Assembly: GCF_037126175.1 (NCBI RefSeq)
Contig: NZ_CP146986.1
Span: forward strand, 6,076,501-6,140,500
DNA from: Pseudomonas sp. RSB 5.4
Lineage (GTDB): Bacteria > Pseudomonadota > Gammaproteobacteria > Pseudomonadales > Pseudomonadaceae
Direction of reading: 5' to 3'
DNA: 64,000 bases
This document shows positions 8,331-16,761 of the stretch, piece by piece; positions within the stretch are counted from its first letter, which is position 1, and each line of letters opens with the position of its first letter. Below the pieces are notes generated by a model, which saw only the letters and a program-made list of their open reading frames with translations, had not been told where the DNA came from and ran no database searches. The translations under genes and the position numbers were made by a program.

Positions 8331-9566
8331 TCAGATGTCGAAATCGACGCGATGCGTGCGCAACAACTCGCTGACTGCTTCGCAGAAATATCGGATCAGC
8401 GACGGCTCCATATCAGCACGCAAGGTTACCCGAATGGCCGCTTTACCTTGGGCAACCACTGGAAAAAATACCGCGCTGGTGAAAAAGCCTTGCTCGGCCA
8501 GTTCGCTGGCGATGCAGTTGGCCAGATCCGCCTGGCCGCAATCGATCAAGCGGATCGCCATCGCGCTGTGGCATTGCTCGGTGCTGATCAAACTGTCGAA
8601 GAGGCGGATATTAGCTTGGAGGCTGGCCTGTAGAGCGGCGAATTCGGCGCTGTAATGCAGGCGGATAGACGCTCGGCCGGCGCCGATTGCCGCACAGTTT
8701 AGACTTTGTGACCAGTTGCTCGGGCCGCCATAACGCTGGATGATTTTTTTCTGGCGCAGGTTGCCGAGCATCACCAGCCCACCACTGGCGCCAAATGACT
8801 TGGCCAGCGACGCAACGATCAGGCAGTCATCTTCCAGCGTCTGGATTCTCGGTCGTACCAGACCGACGCCGTTATGGCCGACGGCTGACAACGCGTGGGA
8901 ATCATCCAGATAAAGAAACAGCCCGTAACGATCCTTGAGGTACAGCAGGCCTTCCATGTTGGTCACGCCGCCCATGCTGTAGGCGCCGTCGCCAACATAG
9001 GCCACGCGGCCGTATTGCTGGCACATCTGTTCCAGAAAATCCATGTCGTTGTGTGGACAGGTCATGACACGAGTTTCGTCGGCGCAGGCAGCTTTCAAAT
9101 GATTCATCGAGTAATGCGCCTGACGGTCAAAGACCATTACTGGCGGGCGATTATCGGTCAATACACCGCTGGCCAGCAGCGGCAAGATCCCCGCACTAGC
9201 AGCGCTGCAGGACAAGGTCGTCAGGCACACAGCATCGAACAGCTGCGAAAGCTCGGTTTCGTATTTTTCGAGAATCTCCAGTTTGCAGCGATTTTTCGAG
9301 TTGGCAACGCGCATGGAGCCGGTTTCCTGCAGGGCGGCAATTGCACCTTCGAGCAGGGCAGGGTGATGATCAAGGCCAAGGTAGGACGTGGTACAGAAAT
9401 GTTGTAGCTCCCGTCCATATTGGTCGAGCAGGCGATTGGGACCCATGACTTCGACATTGAGCCCGGCGACTTTGCCGAGCTCGGCGTTCTCCCAGTCCTG
9501 GTTTGCCAGTGCGATGACTTTTCGATAGTTGGAATAAAGGTTTGGTGCTTGCTGCATCTGGTTCAT
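8331..9566 (-). CDS. alpha-oxoamine synthase family PLP enzyme (BioF/KBL/CqsA-like)
   Basis: A 411-residue protein from ATG 9566 (AAGGGA upstream); the frame extends to 9590 without support. It has the fold-type I features of 2-amino-3-ketobutyrate ligase and 8-amino-7-oxononanoate synthase: a His (H151 in QAHYSM) that stacks on PLP, DDSHA at 221-225 with the PLP-binding Asp, and the Schiff-base lysine K256 in SLAKSFGASGG. These enzymes condense an amino acid with an acyl thioester, releasing CO2. No biotin or threonine-degradation genes are nearby. The only partner is the MFS exporter, which suggests a secreted amino-ketone-type metabolite or signal. The product is unknown. Confidence 0.8.
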   Translation of the reverse strand: MNQMQQAPNLYSNYRKVIALANQDWENAELGKVAGLNVEVMGPNRLLDQYGRELQHFCTTSYLGLDHHPALLEGAIAALQETGSMRVANSKNRCKLEILEKYETELSQLFDAVCLTTLSCSAASAGILPLLASGVLTDNRPPVMVFDRQAHYSMNHLKAACADETRVMTCPHNDMDFLEQMCQQYGRVAYVGDGAYSMGGVTNMEGLLYLKDRYGLFLYLDDSHALSAVGHNGVGLVRPRIQTLEDDCLIVASLAKSFGASGGLVMLGNLRQKKIIQRYGGPSNWSQSLNCAAIGAGRASIRLHYSAEFAALQASLQANIRLFDSLISTEQCHSAMAIRLIDCGQADLANCIASELAEQGFFTSAVFFPVVAQGKAAIRVTLRADMEPSLIRYFCEAVSELLRTHRVDFDI

Positions 9567-9737
9567 CTGGGCATCCCTTGAGCGTAGCAATCCGCGGGTC
9601 GTTGCAATTTGTGTGTATTGCCAGACTTTACGGAATGCGACTTCGGGCTTGAATCAGACACGTCCTGCAATACTGAACGCTATTGGATATTTGCTTGTAG
9701 GGCGATGTCCTGATGGGCTGTCGGGCACCTCCGAGTC

Positions 9738-10226
9738 CTACCCGGCAGGTGCCAGATTCCTGCTCGTTGCCTCACCAAACTGAATCAACACCACCCCGCC
9801 AATCAGCAGCAACGCGCCCAAAACCCGCGACATCGTCAGCTGTTTCTCCACCAGCCCAAACAGCCCGAAGTGATCGAGCAGCATCGACGCGATCACCTGC
9901 CCGGCCAACGCCAGCGCAACAAACCCGGACGCGCCGAGTTTGGGCAGCAACATCACCGCCAGCGCCACAAAGCACACGCCGAACGCACCGCCAGCCCACA
10001 TCCACAACGGTGCCTTGCTGATAAACCCCAGCGACGGCGGCGGCAGGCGCAACGCCAGAATCACCGGCAACAGCACCAGCACACTCACCAGCAACGAGGC
10101 CAAGGTCGCCCACAGCGGATGTCCCAGTCCCCGCGCCAGATTGCTGTTGATCGCACTCTGAAACGGCACCACCGCGCCGGCAAACGCGGCCAGCAACAAC
10201 AAACCGACCCACTGCAACGTACTCAT
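9738..10226 (-). CDS. DMT family transporter, YdcZ (DUF606) type
   Basis: A 162-residue membrane protein starting at ATG 10226, where GGAGAA sits 5 bases upstream; an ATG at 10232 would be too close to that site. It has five hydrophobic segments (LQWVGLLLLAAFAGAVVPFQ through VLGALLLIGGVVLIQFGE), the size and pattern of single-domain YdcZ proteins. These belong to the drug/metabolite transporter superfamily and often work as pairs or dimers. No partner is adjacent. The divergent LysR gene 77 bases away probably regulates it. Confidence 0.85.
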   Translation of the reverse strand: MSTLQWVGLLLLAAFAGAVVPFQSAINSNLARGLGHPLWATLASLLVSVLVLLPVILALRLPPPSLGFISKAPLWMWAGGAFGVCFVALAVMLLPKLGASGFVALALAGQVIASMLLDHFGLFGLVEKQLTMSRVLGALLLIGGVVLIQFGEATSRNLAPAG

Positions 10227-10303
10227 GATCATTCTCCAACAGGTTTTGCTGGACTCTAGAGTATTCGTCGCGCAGATTTAAATTCCGTTTTGTCATCCAG
10301 AAC

Positions 10304-11215
10304 ATGCACAAGATGAATGATCTGCGCCGTATCGATCTCAACCTGCTGGTGGTCCTCGACGCCTTGCTCAGCGAGCAACATGTCACCCGCGCCGCCGAGC
10401 GGCTGCACCTGAGTCAACCGGCAGTCAGCCATGCGCTGGCGCGGCTGCGCGACTTGCTTGGCGATCCGCTGCTGGTGCGCGCCGGTTCGACCCTGGTGCC
10501 CACGGCGCGGGCGCTGGAACTGGTCGCACCGCTGGCCGAAGCACTGGCTCAGGTGCAATCGCTGCTGGCGCCGAACACTTTCGATCCGGCCACTGCGCGG
10601 CGGACCTTTCGTGTGGCGATGTCCGACTATGGCGCGGCCATCATCCTGCCCGATCTGATCCGCACCTTGCGCCGCGAGGCACCGGGCATCGACCTGCAAA
10701 TCAGCCACGCCAGTCGCGAAGGCATGCTCGAAGGTGTGCTCAACGGCGACATTGATCTGGCCGCCGGGGTGTTCCCGGAAATGCCCAACGAATTGCGCAG
10801 CACGCTGCTGTTCGAAGAGCGCTACGTCTGTTTGCTGGATCGCCGCAGCTTGCCGGCCGAGGGGCTTCTGGATTTGCCGACCTACCTGTCGCGCCCGCAT
10901 GTGTTGCTGGAAATGCGCGGCAGTGGCACCCCGGAAATCGAACGGGCGCTGACTTCATTGCGCGAACGCCGCCGAGTCGCCATCAGCCTGCCGCACTGGA
11001 ACGTCGCGCCACAGTTGATCAGCGGTACGGATTTGATTCTCACGGTGTCGTCACGCAGCGTGCGCGAGATTGATCAACAGGAGCTGATCGTGCTGCCGCC
11101 ACCGTTCGAGATCGCGCCGTTCACGTTTGTGCTGGCGTGGCATAAGCGCCGGGGTGGGGATCAGGCGTTGAACTGGTTGAATCGCAGGATTGAGGAGGGG
11201 ATAGTGCGCGGCTGA
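10304..11215 (+). CDS. LysR family transcriptional regulator
   Basis: A 303-residue regulator with the N-terminal winged helix-turn-helix (DLNLLVVLDALLSEQHVTRAAERLHLSQPAVSHALARL) and a LysR substrate-binding domain from about residue 95. The start could also be ATG 10313 (MNDLRR...); neither has a strong ribosome-binding site. It faces the YdcZ-type transporter across a short gap that contains an ATTTAAAT palindrome, so it is likely to control that gene and itself. The effector is unknown. Confidence 0.9.
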   Translation: MHKMNDLRRIDLNLLVVLDALLSEQHVTRAAERLHLSQPAVSHALARLRDLLGDPLLVRAGSTLVPTARALELVAPLAEALAQVQSLLAPNTFDPATARRTFRVAMSDYGAAIILPDLIRTLRREAPGIDLQISHASREGMLEGVLNGDIDLAAGVFPEMPNELRSTLLFEERYVCLLDRRSLPAEGLLDLPTYLSRPHVLLEMRGSGTPEIERALTSLRERRRVAISLPHWNVAPQLISGTDLILTVSSRSVREIDQQELIVLPPPFEIAPFTFVLAWHKRRGGDQALNWLNRRIEEGIVRG

Positions 11216-11237
11216 AATCCATATCAAGGAGTGGGAT

Positions 11238-11972
11238 GTGACAGTGAAGTCTGGATGGGTCGGGTGGGTGGCCCTGAGTGGGTGGTTGATGGCAGGGCAG
11301 GTGTTCGCCGAGTGCACGCCAACACCGATGGCAGGAGAGCTGGATCTTTCTGTCTGCAAGGAGTGGCCTGCCTATCCAGGATTAACCATCAACGCCACTG
11401 CGCAGTTTAAGCGCGGATCCCCATCTGATGACGCCGAAGCACTGAGTACCTACGATTTCGACTTGTCCGTTCTGGACACTGCTCAATCGAAGCCCATTGC
11501 GACTTATTACAAAGCGGCTGCATTCGTATTGGATGGCGTCAGTTTGCGAGAAATAACGCTCGATACGGCTCGCTACACGCTTACTACCGATCTTCGTGCC
11601 TTTGGCGTACGTGCGTTATCCACTAACGGTTCCCGGATCAATCCGATGGAAGAAAATCTGCTTTCGCTCTACGCGAAAGAGGGCGAAAAATTGCGCCCGG
11701 TATTGGATAAGTTACTGGTTTATCAGTATGGCGGCGAGTGGGATGGTGACTGCGAAGGCGAGCGATATGAGATTTCAAGAACGATAGAAATCGCTAAAAC
11801 GAGCTCCCACGGCTATGCAGATCTGATTGTCAAAACCTTGGAGAAACACACAACAAGTGTGGGTACGGGAGACGCATGTAAAACGAAAACCACTGACAAC
11901 AAACCCGTTTTGACAACATTGCACTACGACGGAACCTCCTACGTTTTGCCAAACGGTTTCCAAGGCCTGTAA
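11238..11972 (+). CDS. secreted protein of unknown function (paralogue 1)
   Basis: A 244-residue protein starting at GTG 11238 (AAGGAG upstream). A Sec signal peptide ends near GQVFAEC, so the mature protein should be periplasmic or exported. It is a tandem paralogue of the next gene. Shared blocks are an early Cys...C-x-x-WPA(Y/F)P segment, KPIATY, DTARY-x-LT-x-D-(L/I)-RAFG, LRPVL, DCEG, and a block ending ADLIV. Four or more conserved cysteines suggest disulphides. I do not recognise a named domain. Codon use is less G+C-rich than in its neighbour, hinting that the two copies have evolved separately. Confidence 0.75.
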   Translation: MTVKSGWVGWVALSGWLMAGQVFAECTPTPMAGELDLSVCKEWPAYPGLTINATAQFKRGSPSDDAEALSTYDFDLSVLDTAQSKPIATYYKAAAFVLDGVSLREITLDTARYTLTTDLRAFGVRALSTNGSRINPMEENLLSLYAKEGEKLRPVLDKLLVYQYGGEWDGDCEGERYEISRTIEIAKTSSHGYADLIVKTLEKHTTSVGTGDACKTKTTDNKPVLTTLHYDGTSYVLPNGFQGL

Positions 11973-12009
11973 CCCGCCAGCCCAACACAACACTTATCAA
12001 GGAAGAACC

Positions 12010-12726
12010 ATGCTCACCCCCACCAGACTCCTGATCGCCCTCGGTTTCCTGGCCATCACCTCCCACGCCCACGCGGCCTGCACCACCAAGAGTTTCGACG
12101 GCAAATCCATGTCGCGCTGCAATGTCTGGCCGGCGTTTCCGAGTCAGGCGATTTCGGTCAAGTCCACCTATCTGGCCGATTCTGGCGGCGACGATGCCGG
12201 GGCGTTCGATCTGGATTTGGCGCTGCTCAATGCGAGCAACGCCAAACCCATCGCCACCTACCGTAAACCGGGCGCCTACAACTCCGATGCCGTACGCCTG
12301 GAGGATGTGCGCATCGACACTGCGCGCTACCGACTGACGCCGGATATCCGCGCTTTTGGGCTGCGAGCCAAGTTCGTCCACAGTTCCCATGCCATTCCCT
12401 ACGAGAAAACCGATCTGGCGCTGTATGTTCGCGAGGGGGACGAGTTACGTCCGGTGCTTGAAGGCCTGGTGGTCTTAAAGGACAACGGTGAGTTCGTGAA
12501 TGACTGCGAGGGCTACAGCAAAAAAATCCGCCGAACCCTCGAGATCGCTCCAACGAGCCACAATGGTTTCGCCGATCTGATCGTCACCACCACCGGCAGT
12601 AAAATGAAAAACACCAAATCCGGCAATCAGTGCGTATCGAACACCACCGAGCTGAAGAAAAAGCAGATCACCCTGACGTACGATGGCCAGCAGTACAACG
12701 TTCCTGAAGACCTCAGAGGTTACTGA
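12010..12726 (+). CDS. secreted protein of unknown function (paralogue 2)
   Basis: A 238-residue protein with signal peptide [20 protein letters not shown] followed by a cleavage site near HAACTT, preceded by AAGGAAGA. It aligns along its whole length with the gene before it, keeping the cysteine positions, [49 protein letters not shown] and GFADLIVTT. It probably arose by tandem duplication. Only 4 bases separate its stop from fosA, so it is likely co-transcribed with that gene. Function unknown; the periplasm is the likely location. Confidence 0.75.
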   Translation: MLTPTRLLIALGFLAITSHAHAACTTKSFDGKSMSRCNVWPAFPSQAISVKSTYLADSGGDDAGAFDLDLALLNASNAKPIATYRKPGAYNSDAVRLEDVRIDTARYRLTPDIRAFGLRAKFVHSSHAIPYEKTDLALYVREGDELRPVLEGLVVLKDNGEFVNDCEGYSKKIRRTLEIAPTSHNGFADLIVTTTGSKMKNTKSGNQCVSNTTELKKKQITLTYDGQQYNVPEDLRGY

Positions 12727-12730
12727 CCCC

Positions 12731-13147
12731 ATGCTCACCGGCCTCAACCACCTGACCCTTGCCGTCAGTGATTTGCCCCGCAGCCTGGCGTTCTACCGCG
12801 ATGTGCTGAGTCTGCGCGTCGAAGCCACATGGGACGCCGGTGCCTACCTGTCGCTGCCGGGGCTGTGGTTGTGTCTGTCGCTGGATGCGCAGCGCACCAC
12901 CGAGCCGTCCGTCGACTACACCCATTACGCGTTCAGCCTCGCCGAGGCAGATTTTCCGTTGTTTGTGCAGACGCTAAAAGCGGCGAATGTGAGGGAATGG
13001 CGCGACAACCGCAGTGAAGGCGCGTCGTTCTACTTTCTCGACCCTGATGGCCACAAGCTCGAGGCTCACGTCGGCGATCTCGCGTCGCGACTGGCAGCCT
13101 GTCGGCACAAACCGTACGCGGGCATGCGTTTTTACGACGCATCGTGA
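12731..13147 (+). CDS. fosA: FosA family fosfomycin glutathione transferase
   Basis: A 138-residue glyoxalase/VOC-fold enzyme. The opening [18 protein letters not shown], the Mn2+ ligands H7, H65 (YTHYAF) and E111 ([11 protein letters not shown]), and the closing PYAGMRF agree with FosA of Pseudomonas. FosA adds glutathione to the epoxide of fosfomycin and inactivates it in the cytoplasm; chromosomal copies are common in this genus. The frame is open upstream to 12683, but ATG 12731 gives the family N-terminus. It follows a secreted-protein gene by 4 bases, so it may rely on that gene's promoter. Confidence 0.92.
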   Translation: MLTGLNHLTLAVSDLPRSLAFYRDVLSLRVEATWDAGAYLSLPGLWLCLSLDAQRTTEPSVDYTHYAFSLAEADFPLFVQTLKAANVREWRDNRSEGASFYFLDPDGHKLEAHVGDLASRLAACRHKPYAGMRFYDAS

Positions 13148-13207
13148 TCAGACACATTGGGCTGATATAGACTGGCCATCATTTGTACTGGCGCCAGCAG
13201 GTTTTTC

Positions 13208-13846
13208 ATGACTCCATCGCTGCTAATGGCCGTTCTGGCCTCGGGTTTCATTTACGGCATCACGCCTGGGCCGGGCGTGCTGGCGGTGTTCGGCATTGGC
13301 GCGGCGCATGGGCGGCGGGCCGGGGCGGGGTTTCTCTGCGGGCACCTGCTCGGTGATGTGGTCTGGTGCAGCACCGCGCTGATCGCCATCGTCGGCGCCC
13401 GGGAAATCGGCAGCACCGCGTTCGATGTGCTCGGCGTGCTCAGCGGTTTGTACCTGTTCTGGCTCGGCTGGCGCGCAGTGCGGGCCAAACGGCGCAGCGA
13501 TGATCAGCCCCAGGGCGCAGCGCGTCAGCCGTTTTGGCACGGCATCCTGTTTGGTCTGACCAATCCCAAGGCGTATCCGGTGGCGGTGGCGACGTTTACC
13601 GCGCTGCTGTCGAGCCGTGCCGAACTGCTCAACTGGTCGATGCTGCCGGCGCTGATCGCCCTGAGTTTCCTCGGCGGTTTGCTGGCCTACGCTATTCTGA
13701 TCGGCGTGGTTGGCGCCCGACGGGTGCGCACGTTGTATCAGCGCCACGAGCTGATGATCACGCGTTTGTGTGGCGTGATGTTCATCGGTTTTGCCATAAA
13801 CGCACTGGTGCACGCACTACCGGGATTGCTGCCGAACAAGGCTTGA
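13208..13846 (+). CDS. LysE/RhtB family amino acid exporter
   Basis: A 212-residue inner-membrane protein with about six hydrophobic segments. The N-terminal motif GFIYGITPGPGVLAVFG matches the conserved G-x-x-x-x-x-(T/S)-PGP signature of the LysE/RhtB family, and LFGLTNPKA (here FGLTNPKAYPV) is the second family signature. Members export amino acids or related metabolites. It is preceded by its own short intergenic region and stands as a single gene; the substrate is not predictable. Confidence 0.88.
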   Translation: MTPSLLMAVLASGFIYGITPGPGVLAVFGIGAAHGRRAGAGFLCGHLLGDVVWCSTALIAIVGAREIGSTAFDVLGVLSGLYLFWLGWRAVRAKRRSDDQPQGAARQPFWHGILFGLTNPKAYPVAVATFTALLSSRAELLNWSMLPALIALSFLGGLLAYAILIGVVGARRVRTLYQRHELMITRLCGVMFIGFAINALVHALPGLLPNKA

Positions 13847-13925
13847 AGTTGTGTGCAGGGATGCGTGAACAAAGGGTCAGGGATGGTTGAACAGTGCTGC
13901 ATTGTCCGGACACCCACGCTGAACC

Positions 13926-15275
13926 ATGGAAAGCCGAAATTCCGCGCCGCTGGCGAGTTATATGGACCTGTTGCTCGATGCCGTCTGTGCGGTGGACACG
14001 CAGGGCCGTTTCGTTTTTGTCAGCGCCGCCTGCGAGCGCATTTTCGGCTATACGCCTGACGAGTTGATCGGTCGGCCGATGATCGAGCTGGTGCATCCTG
14101 CAGACCGCCAGCGCACCCTCGCCGCCGCCCGCGACATCATGGGCGGCGAACCCAAACACAATTTTGAAAACCGTTACGTGCGCAAGGATGGCCGCATCGT
14201 CAACATCCTCTGGTCGGCGCGCTGGTCGCAGGTCGATCAACTGCGCATCGCCGTGGCCCGCGACATCACTGAACGCAAGCAGGCCGAGTCACGTCAGGCG
14301 GCGTTGTATGCGATTTCCGAAGCGGCGCATGTCGCCGAAGACTTGCTGGCGCTGTTCAAGCGTATTCACCTGATCATCGGCGAATGGTTGCCGGCGCTGA
14401 ATTTCTCCGTGGCGCTGTACGACGAGCACTGTGCGCAGCTGAATTTTCCCTATCACGTCGACGATCACGAATTGCAGCCCGAGCAGCCGGGCACTGTCAC
14501 CGGGCGTTTGTGTGCCGAGGTTATTCGCAGCGGTCAGCCGATTCTACTGACGCCGGACAGCCCCGACGTCTCTCCCGACTTCGCGGCGCTGGTGGCGGGG
14601 CAGGATTCACCGTGCTGGCTCGGTGTGCCGCTGAATTCGAAGAACGGCACCATCGGTGCGCTGATCGTCAAAAGCCTGCCGGGTGGCGAGCGTTACACCG
14701 AACAGGACAAGGAACTGCTGCAATACGTCTGCGCCCAGGTCGCGACCGCCATCGAGCGCCAGCAACTGCACGCGCGGCTCAAGCGCATGGCGCAGTACGA
14801 TCAATTGACTCAGCTGCCCAATCGAGGATTGCTCAAAGACCGCCTCAAGGCTGCGCTGGCCGGTGCCCGCGAAGCATCGGGAAACATGGCGCTGCTGTAC
14901 GTCGATCTGGATCGCTTCAAACAGGTCAACGACACCTTTGGCCATGCGGTCGGCGACATGCTGCTGCAAACGGTGGCGAGTCGGCTCAAGGGCTGCGTAC
15001 GCGATACCGATACCGTGGCGCGCATTGGTGGCGACGAATTCGTGGTGCTGTTGCACAGTGTTCATGCCGCTGAAGACGCCGACAGCGTGGCCGGAAAAAT
15101 CCGACAGGTGCTGATGCAGCCCATGCGCCTGGACGGTCACAACCTGTGCATCGAGCCGAGCATCGGCGTGGCCCGTTATCCCGAACATGGCCGCGAAGAA
15201 CAACAACTGTTCCGGCACGCCGACCAGGCGATGTACGCCGCCAAACGCCTCAATCATCGGGCGGTGGATAGCTGA
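13926..15275 (+). CDS. diguanylate cyclase with PAS and GAF sensor domains
   Basis: A 449-residue cytoplasmic protein. A PAS domain with PAC motif spans about residues 8-125 (DAVCAVDTQGRFVFVS... to DITERKQAE), a GAF domain about 140-280, and a GGDEF domain about 290-445. The active site RIGGDEFVVLL is intact near residue 370, and an RDTD I-site lies 5 residues before it, so it should make c-di-GMP from GTP with product inhibition. No EAL domain follows. It is a single gene with no membrane segment, so the signal is probably intracellular. Confidence 0.92.
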   Translation: MESRNSAPLASYMDLLLDAVCAVDTQGRFVFVSAACERIFGYTPDELIGRPMIELVHPADRQRTLAAARDIMGGEPKHNFENRYVRKDGRIVNILWSARWSQVDQLRIAVARDITERKQAESRQAALYAISEAAHVAEDLLALFKRIHLIIGEWLPALNFSVALYDEHCAQLNFPYHVDDHELQPEQPGTVTGRLCAEVIRSGQPILLTPDSPDVSPDFAALVAGQDSPCWLGVPLNSKNGTIGALIVKSLPGGERYTEQDKELLQYVCAQVATAIERQQLHARLKRMAQYDQLTQLPNRGLLKDRLKAALAGAREASGNMALLYVDLDRFKQVNDTFGHAVGDMLLQTVASRLKGCVRDTDTVARIGGDEFVVLLHSVHAAEDADSVAGKIRQVLMQPMRLDGHNLCIEPSIGVARYPEHGREEQQLFRHADQAMYAAKRLNHRAVDS

Positions 15276-15305
15276 AACAGTGCGCGCCGTTCGTCGCGGC
15301 GCGGG

Positions 15306-15333
15306 CAACTTTTCTAAACCTTTATCGGTCCGG
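15306..15333 (+). promoter_or_regulatory. possible AlgU-type promoter upstream of the KGG gene
   Basis: CAACTT (15306-15311) and TCCGG (15329-15333) are separated by 17 bp, resembling the AlgU consensus GAACTT-N16/17-TCTGA with one mismatch in the -35 box and weaker agreement in the -10 box. It lies 60 bases ahead of the KGG stress gene. Low confidence. Confidence 0.3.
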
Positions 15334-15393
15334 CAATTCTCAATCTAGGCGGGCACCTGCTCGCCAACGATCAACACCAAGAGGAAGAGAATC

Positions 15394-15552
15394 ATGCCTA
15401 ATTCAAGAAACTCGAACTCGGGAAACTTCGCCAACGATCGAACCAAGGCCTCTGAAGCCGGTCGCAAAGGTGGGAAAACCACCACCACGACAGTCGACAA
15501 AGAGCCTGCGAAAACCGAAATGGGCCGCAAGCCAGCTCAGAAGTCGAAGTAG
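15394..15552 (+). CDS. small KGG-motif stress protein
   Basis: A 52-residue hydrophilic protein starting at ATG 15394 with GAGGAAGAG upstream. It contains NFANDRTKASEAGRKGGK, the KGG motif of the stress-induced (con-10/GsiB-like) family, followed by a Thr- and Lys-rich tail. Such proteins are small, disordered and induced by desiccation, osmotic or stationary-phase stress in many bacteria. It is followed by a stable hairpin and then the DUF4142 gene on the same strand, a plausible stress pair. It is short but the motif and ribosome-binding site support it. Confidence 0.85.
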   Translation: MPNSRNSNSGNFANDRTKASEAGRKGGKTTTTTVDKEPAKTEMGRKPAQKSK

Positions 15553-15577
15553 TCGGTGAGGTAGTTTTGATTGAGAG

Positions 15578-15597
15578 GCGGGGGCGCAAGCCCCCGC
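15578..15597. terminator. GC-rich hairpin with GCAA tetraloop
   Basis: GCGGGGGC-GCAA-GCCCCCGC forms a perfect 8-bp stem with a GNRA loop. No T-tract follows, so it may be a weak terminator or an mRNA-stabilising structure protecting the 3' end of the KGG message ahead of the DUF4142 gene. Confidence 0.6.
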
Positions 15598-15627
15598 TTG
15601 AATTTGCAGAGATAGGAGGGCGCGACC

Positions 15628-16131
15628 ATGAGCCGGATGGCCACCCAGATACGTCGTTTCAGTTTTGCCACGCTGTTGGGTTTGTTCGCTGGCAGTGCAT
15701 TCGCCCAGTCGCCTGCCGACTTCATCAACGATGCGTCCGCCAAAGGCATGGCCGACATCGAAGCCAGTCGTCTGGCGCACCAGAAATCCGACTCCAAAGA
15801 GGTCAAGGATTACACCATCGTCGTGATCAATGACCGCACCACGGCCAACCAGCATCTGGCAAAGATCGCGAAAAAGCTCGACTTGCCCGTCGCACCTCGT
15901 GAAGAAATTGCCGACAAGGCTAAAACCATGATCCCCCAGGTGAAAGACGGTGAAACCTTCGATCAGGCCTACGCCGCGAGCCAGGTGAAAGCGACCGAAG
16001 AAGCTATTCAGCAGATCCAGCAGGAAGCGCAGTCAACCGACGTTCCGGAAATCAAGGCATTTGCCGACGAGACGTTGCCAAAACTGCAAAACCATCTGGA
16101 AATGGCGCGAGCGCTGCAAGCCAGCCGCTGA
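15628..16131 (+). CDS. DUF4142 domain protein, exported
   Basis: A 167-residue protein with a Sec signal peptide (FSFATLLGLFAGSAFAQ). The mature helical domain (ADFINDASAKGMADIEASRLA..., then KVKDYT-like text EVKDYTIVVINDRT and the QAYAASQV segment) matches DUF4142, a ferritin-like four-helix fold found in periplasmic proteins linked to stress. The enzymatic role is not established. AGATAGGAGG lies upstream of ATG 15628. It sits 75 bases after the KGG gene and probably shares its promoter. Confidence 0.85.
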   Translation: MSRMATQIRRFSFATLLGLFAGSAFAQSPADFINDASAKGMADIEASRLAHQKSDSKEVKDYTIVVINDRTTANQHLAKIAKKLDLPVAPREEIADKAKTMIPQVKDGETFDQAYAASQVKATEEAIQQIQQEAQSTDVPEIKAFADETLPKLQNHLEMARALQASR

Positions 16132-16146
16132 TCCCGCTTACAAGTC

Positions 16147-16214
16147 AAAAGATCGCAGCCTGCGGCAGCTCCTGCACCATTCCATGCAGGAGCTGCCGCA
16201 GGCTGCGATCTTTT
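16147..16214. repeat. long perfect inverted repeat (family B)
   Basis: Two 30-bp arms, beginning AAAAGATCGCAGCCTGCGGC at 16147 and perfectly complementary to 16185-16214, surround an 8-base loop. The T-rich right flank could make it a terminator between the convergent DUF4142 and iron-permease-like genes. This unit differs from the family-A elements and resembles another common Pseudomonas intergenic repeat. Confidence 0.85.
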
Positions 16215-16230
16215 GCTTTTTTGACTTTAC

Positions 16231-16641
16231 TCAGCAGTCATTCAAATCCTGCTTAGGCTTGCTCTTCTCCCCCAGCCCATCGAGATTGAACACCTCGCTT
16301 TCCCCCAGGCTACGGTAATGCTTGCGCAGCGCCTCCAATTGTTTGAGGTCCAGCGATTCCAAGCCAAGCATCGCGTTCTGCGCTTCCTTGTTTACCCGCA
16401 ACAACTCATCGAGCTTCAGATGCAGGATGTCCGTATCGCGGTTCTGCGTGTTCTGGATCAGGAACACCATCAGAAAGGTGATGATGGTAGTCGAGGTGTT
16501 GATGATCAGTTGCCAGGTGTCATTGAAATGAAAAATCGGCCCACTCAGCCCCCACAGAAAAATCAGGATCAACGCGCCCATGAACGTTTTTGGGCTACCG
16601 GCCCAAAGGGCCAGGGTCTGGGATATTTTTGCGAATTTCAT
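16231..16641 (-). CDS. low-affinity iron permease family protein
   Basis: A 136-residue protein with two N-terminal membrane segments (PKTFMGALILIFLWGLSGPIF and WQLIINTSTTIITFLMVFLIQ) then NTQNRDTDILHLKLDELLR. This NTQNRD-x-x-A/I-x-x-x-KLDE pattern is the signature of the FET4-like Iron_permease family (PF04120). In bacteria these small proteins are named by similarity to the yeast low-affinity iron transporter; transport activity is not well shown. It appears as a single gene whose 3' end lies near a large inverted repeat. Confidence 0.85.
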   Translation of the reverse strand: MKFAKISQTLALWAGSPKTFMGALILIFLWGLSGPIFHFNDTWQLIINTSTTIITFLMVFLIQNTQNRDTDILHLKLDELLRVNKEAQNAMLGLESLDLKQLEALRKHYRSLGESEVFNLDGLGEKSKPKQDLNDC

Positions 16642-16761
16642 TGCGGTGTTCCTTATTGGGAGACGCTAGAAATTCAGACAGTGAGGGCGTTGCGAAAATT
16701 CTGTTTTTCGTTGCCTGTCCATGAAAAACCGGTCTTGCGACCGGCTCATACATGAGTAGGC

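Noticed and set aside
16147..16214. Considered as a CRISPR-like or small RNA element
   Set aside because: It is a single perfect inverted repeat without spacers or a promoter; it fits an intergenic repeat or terminator.
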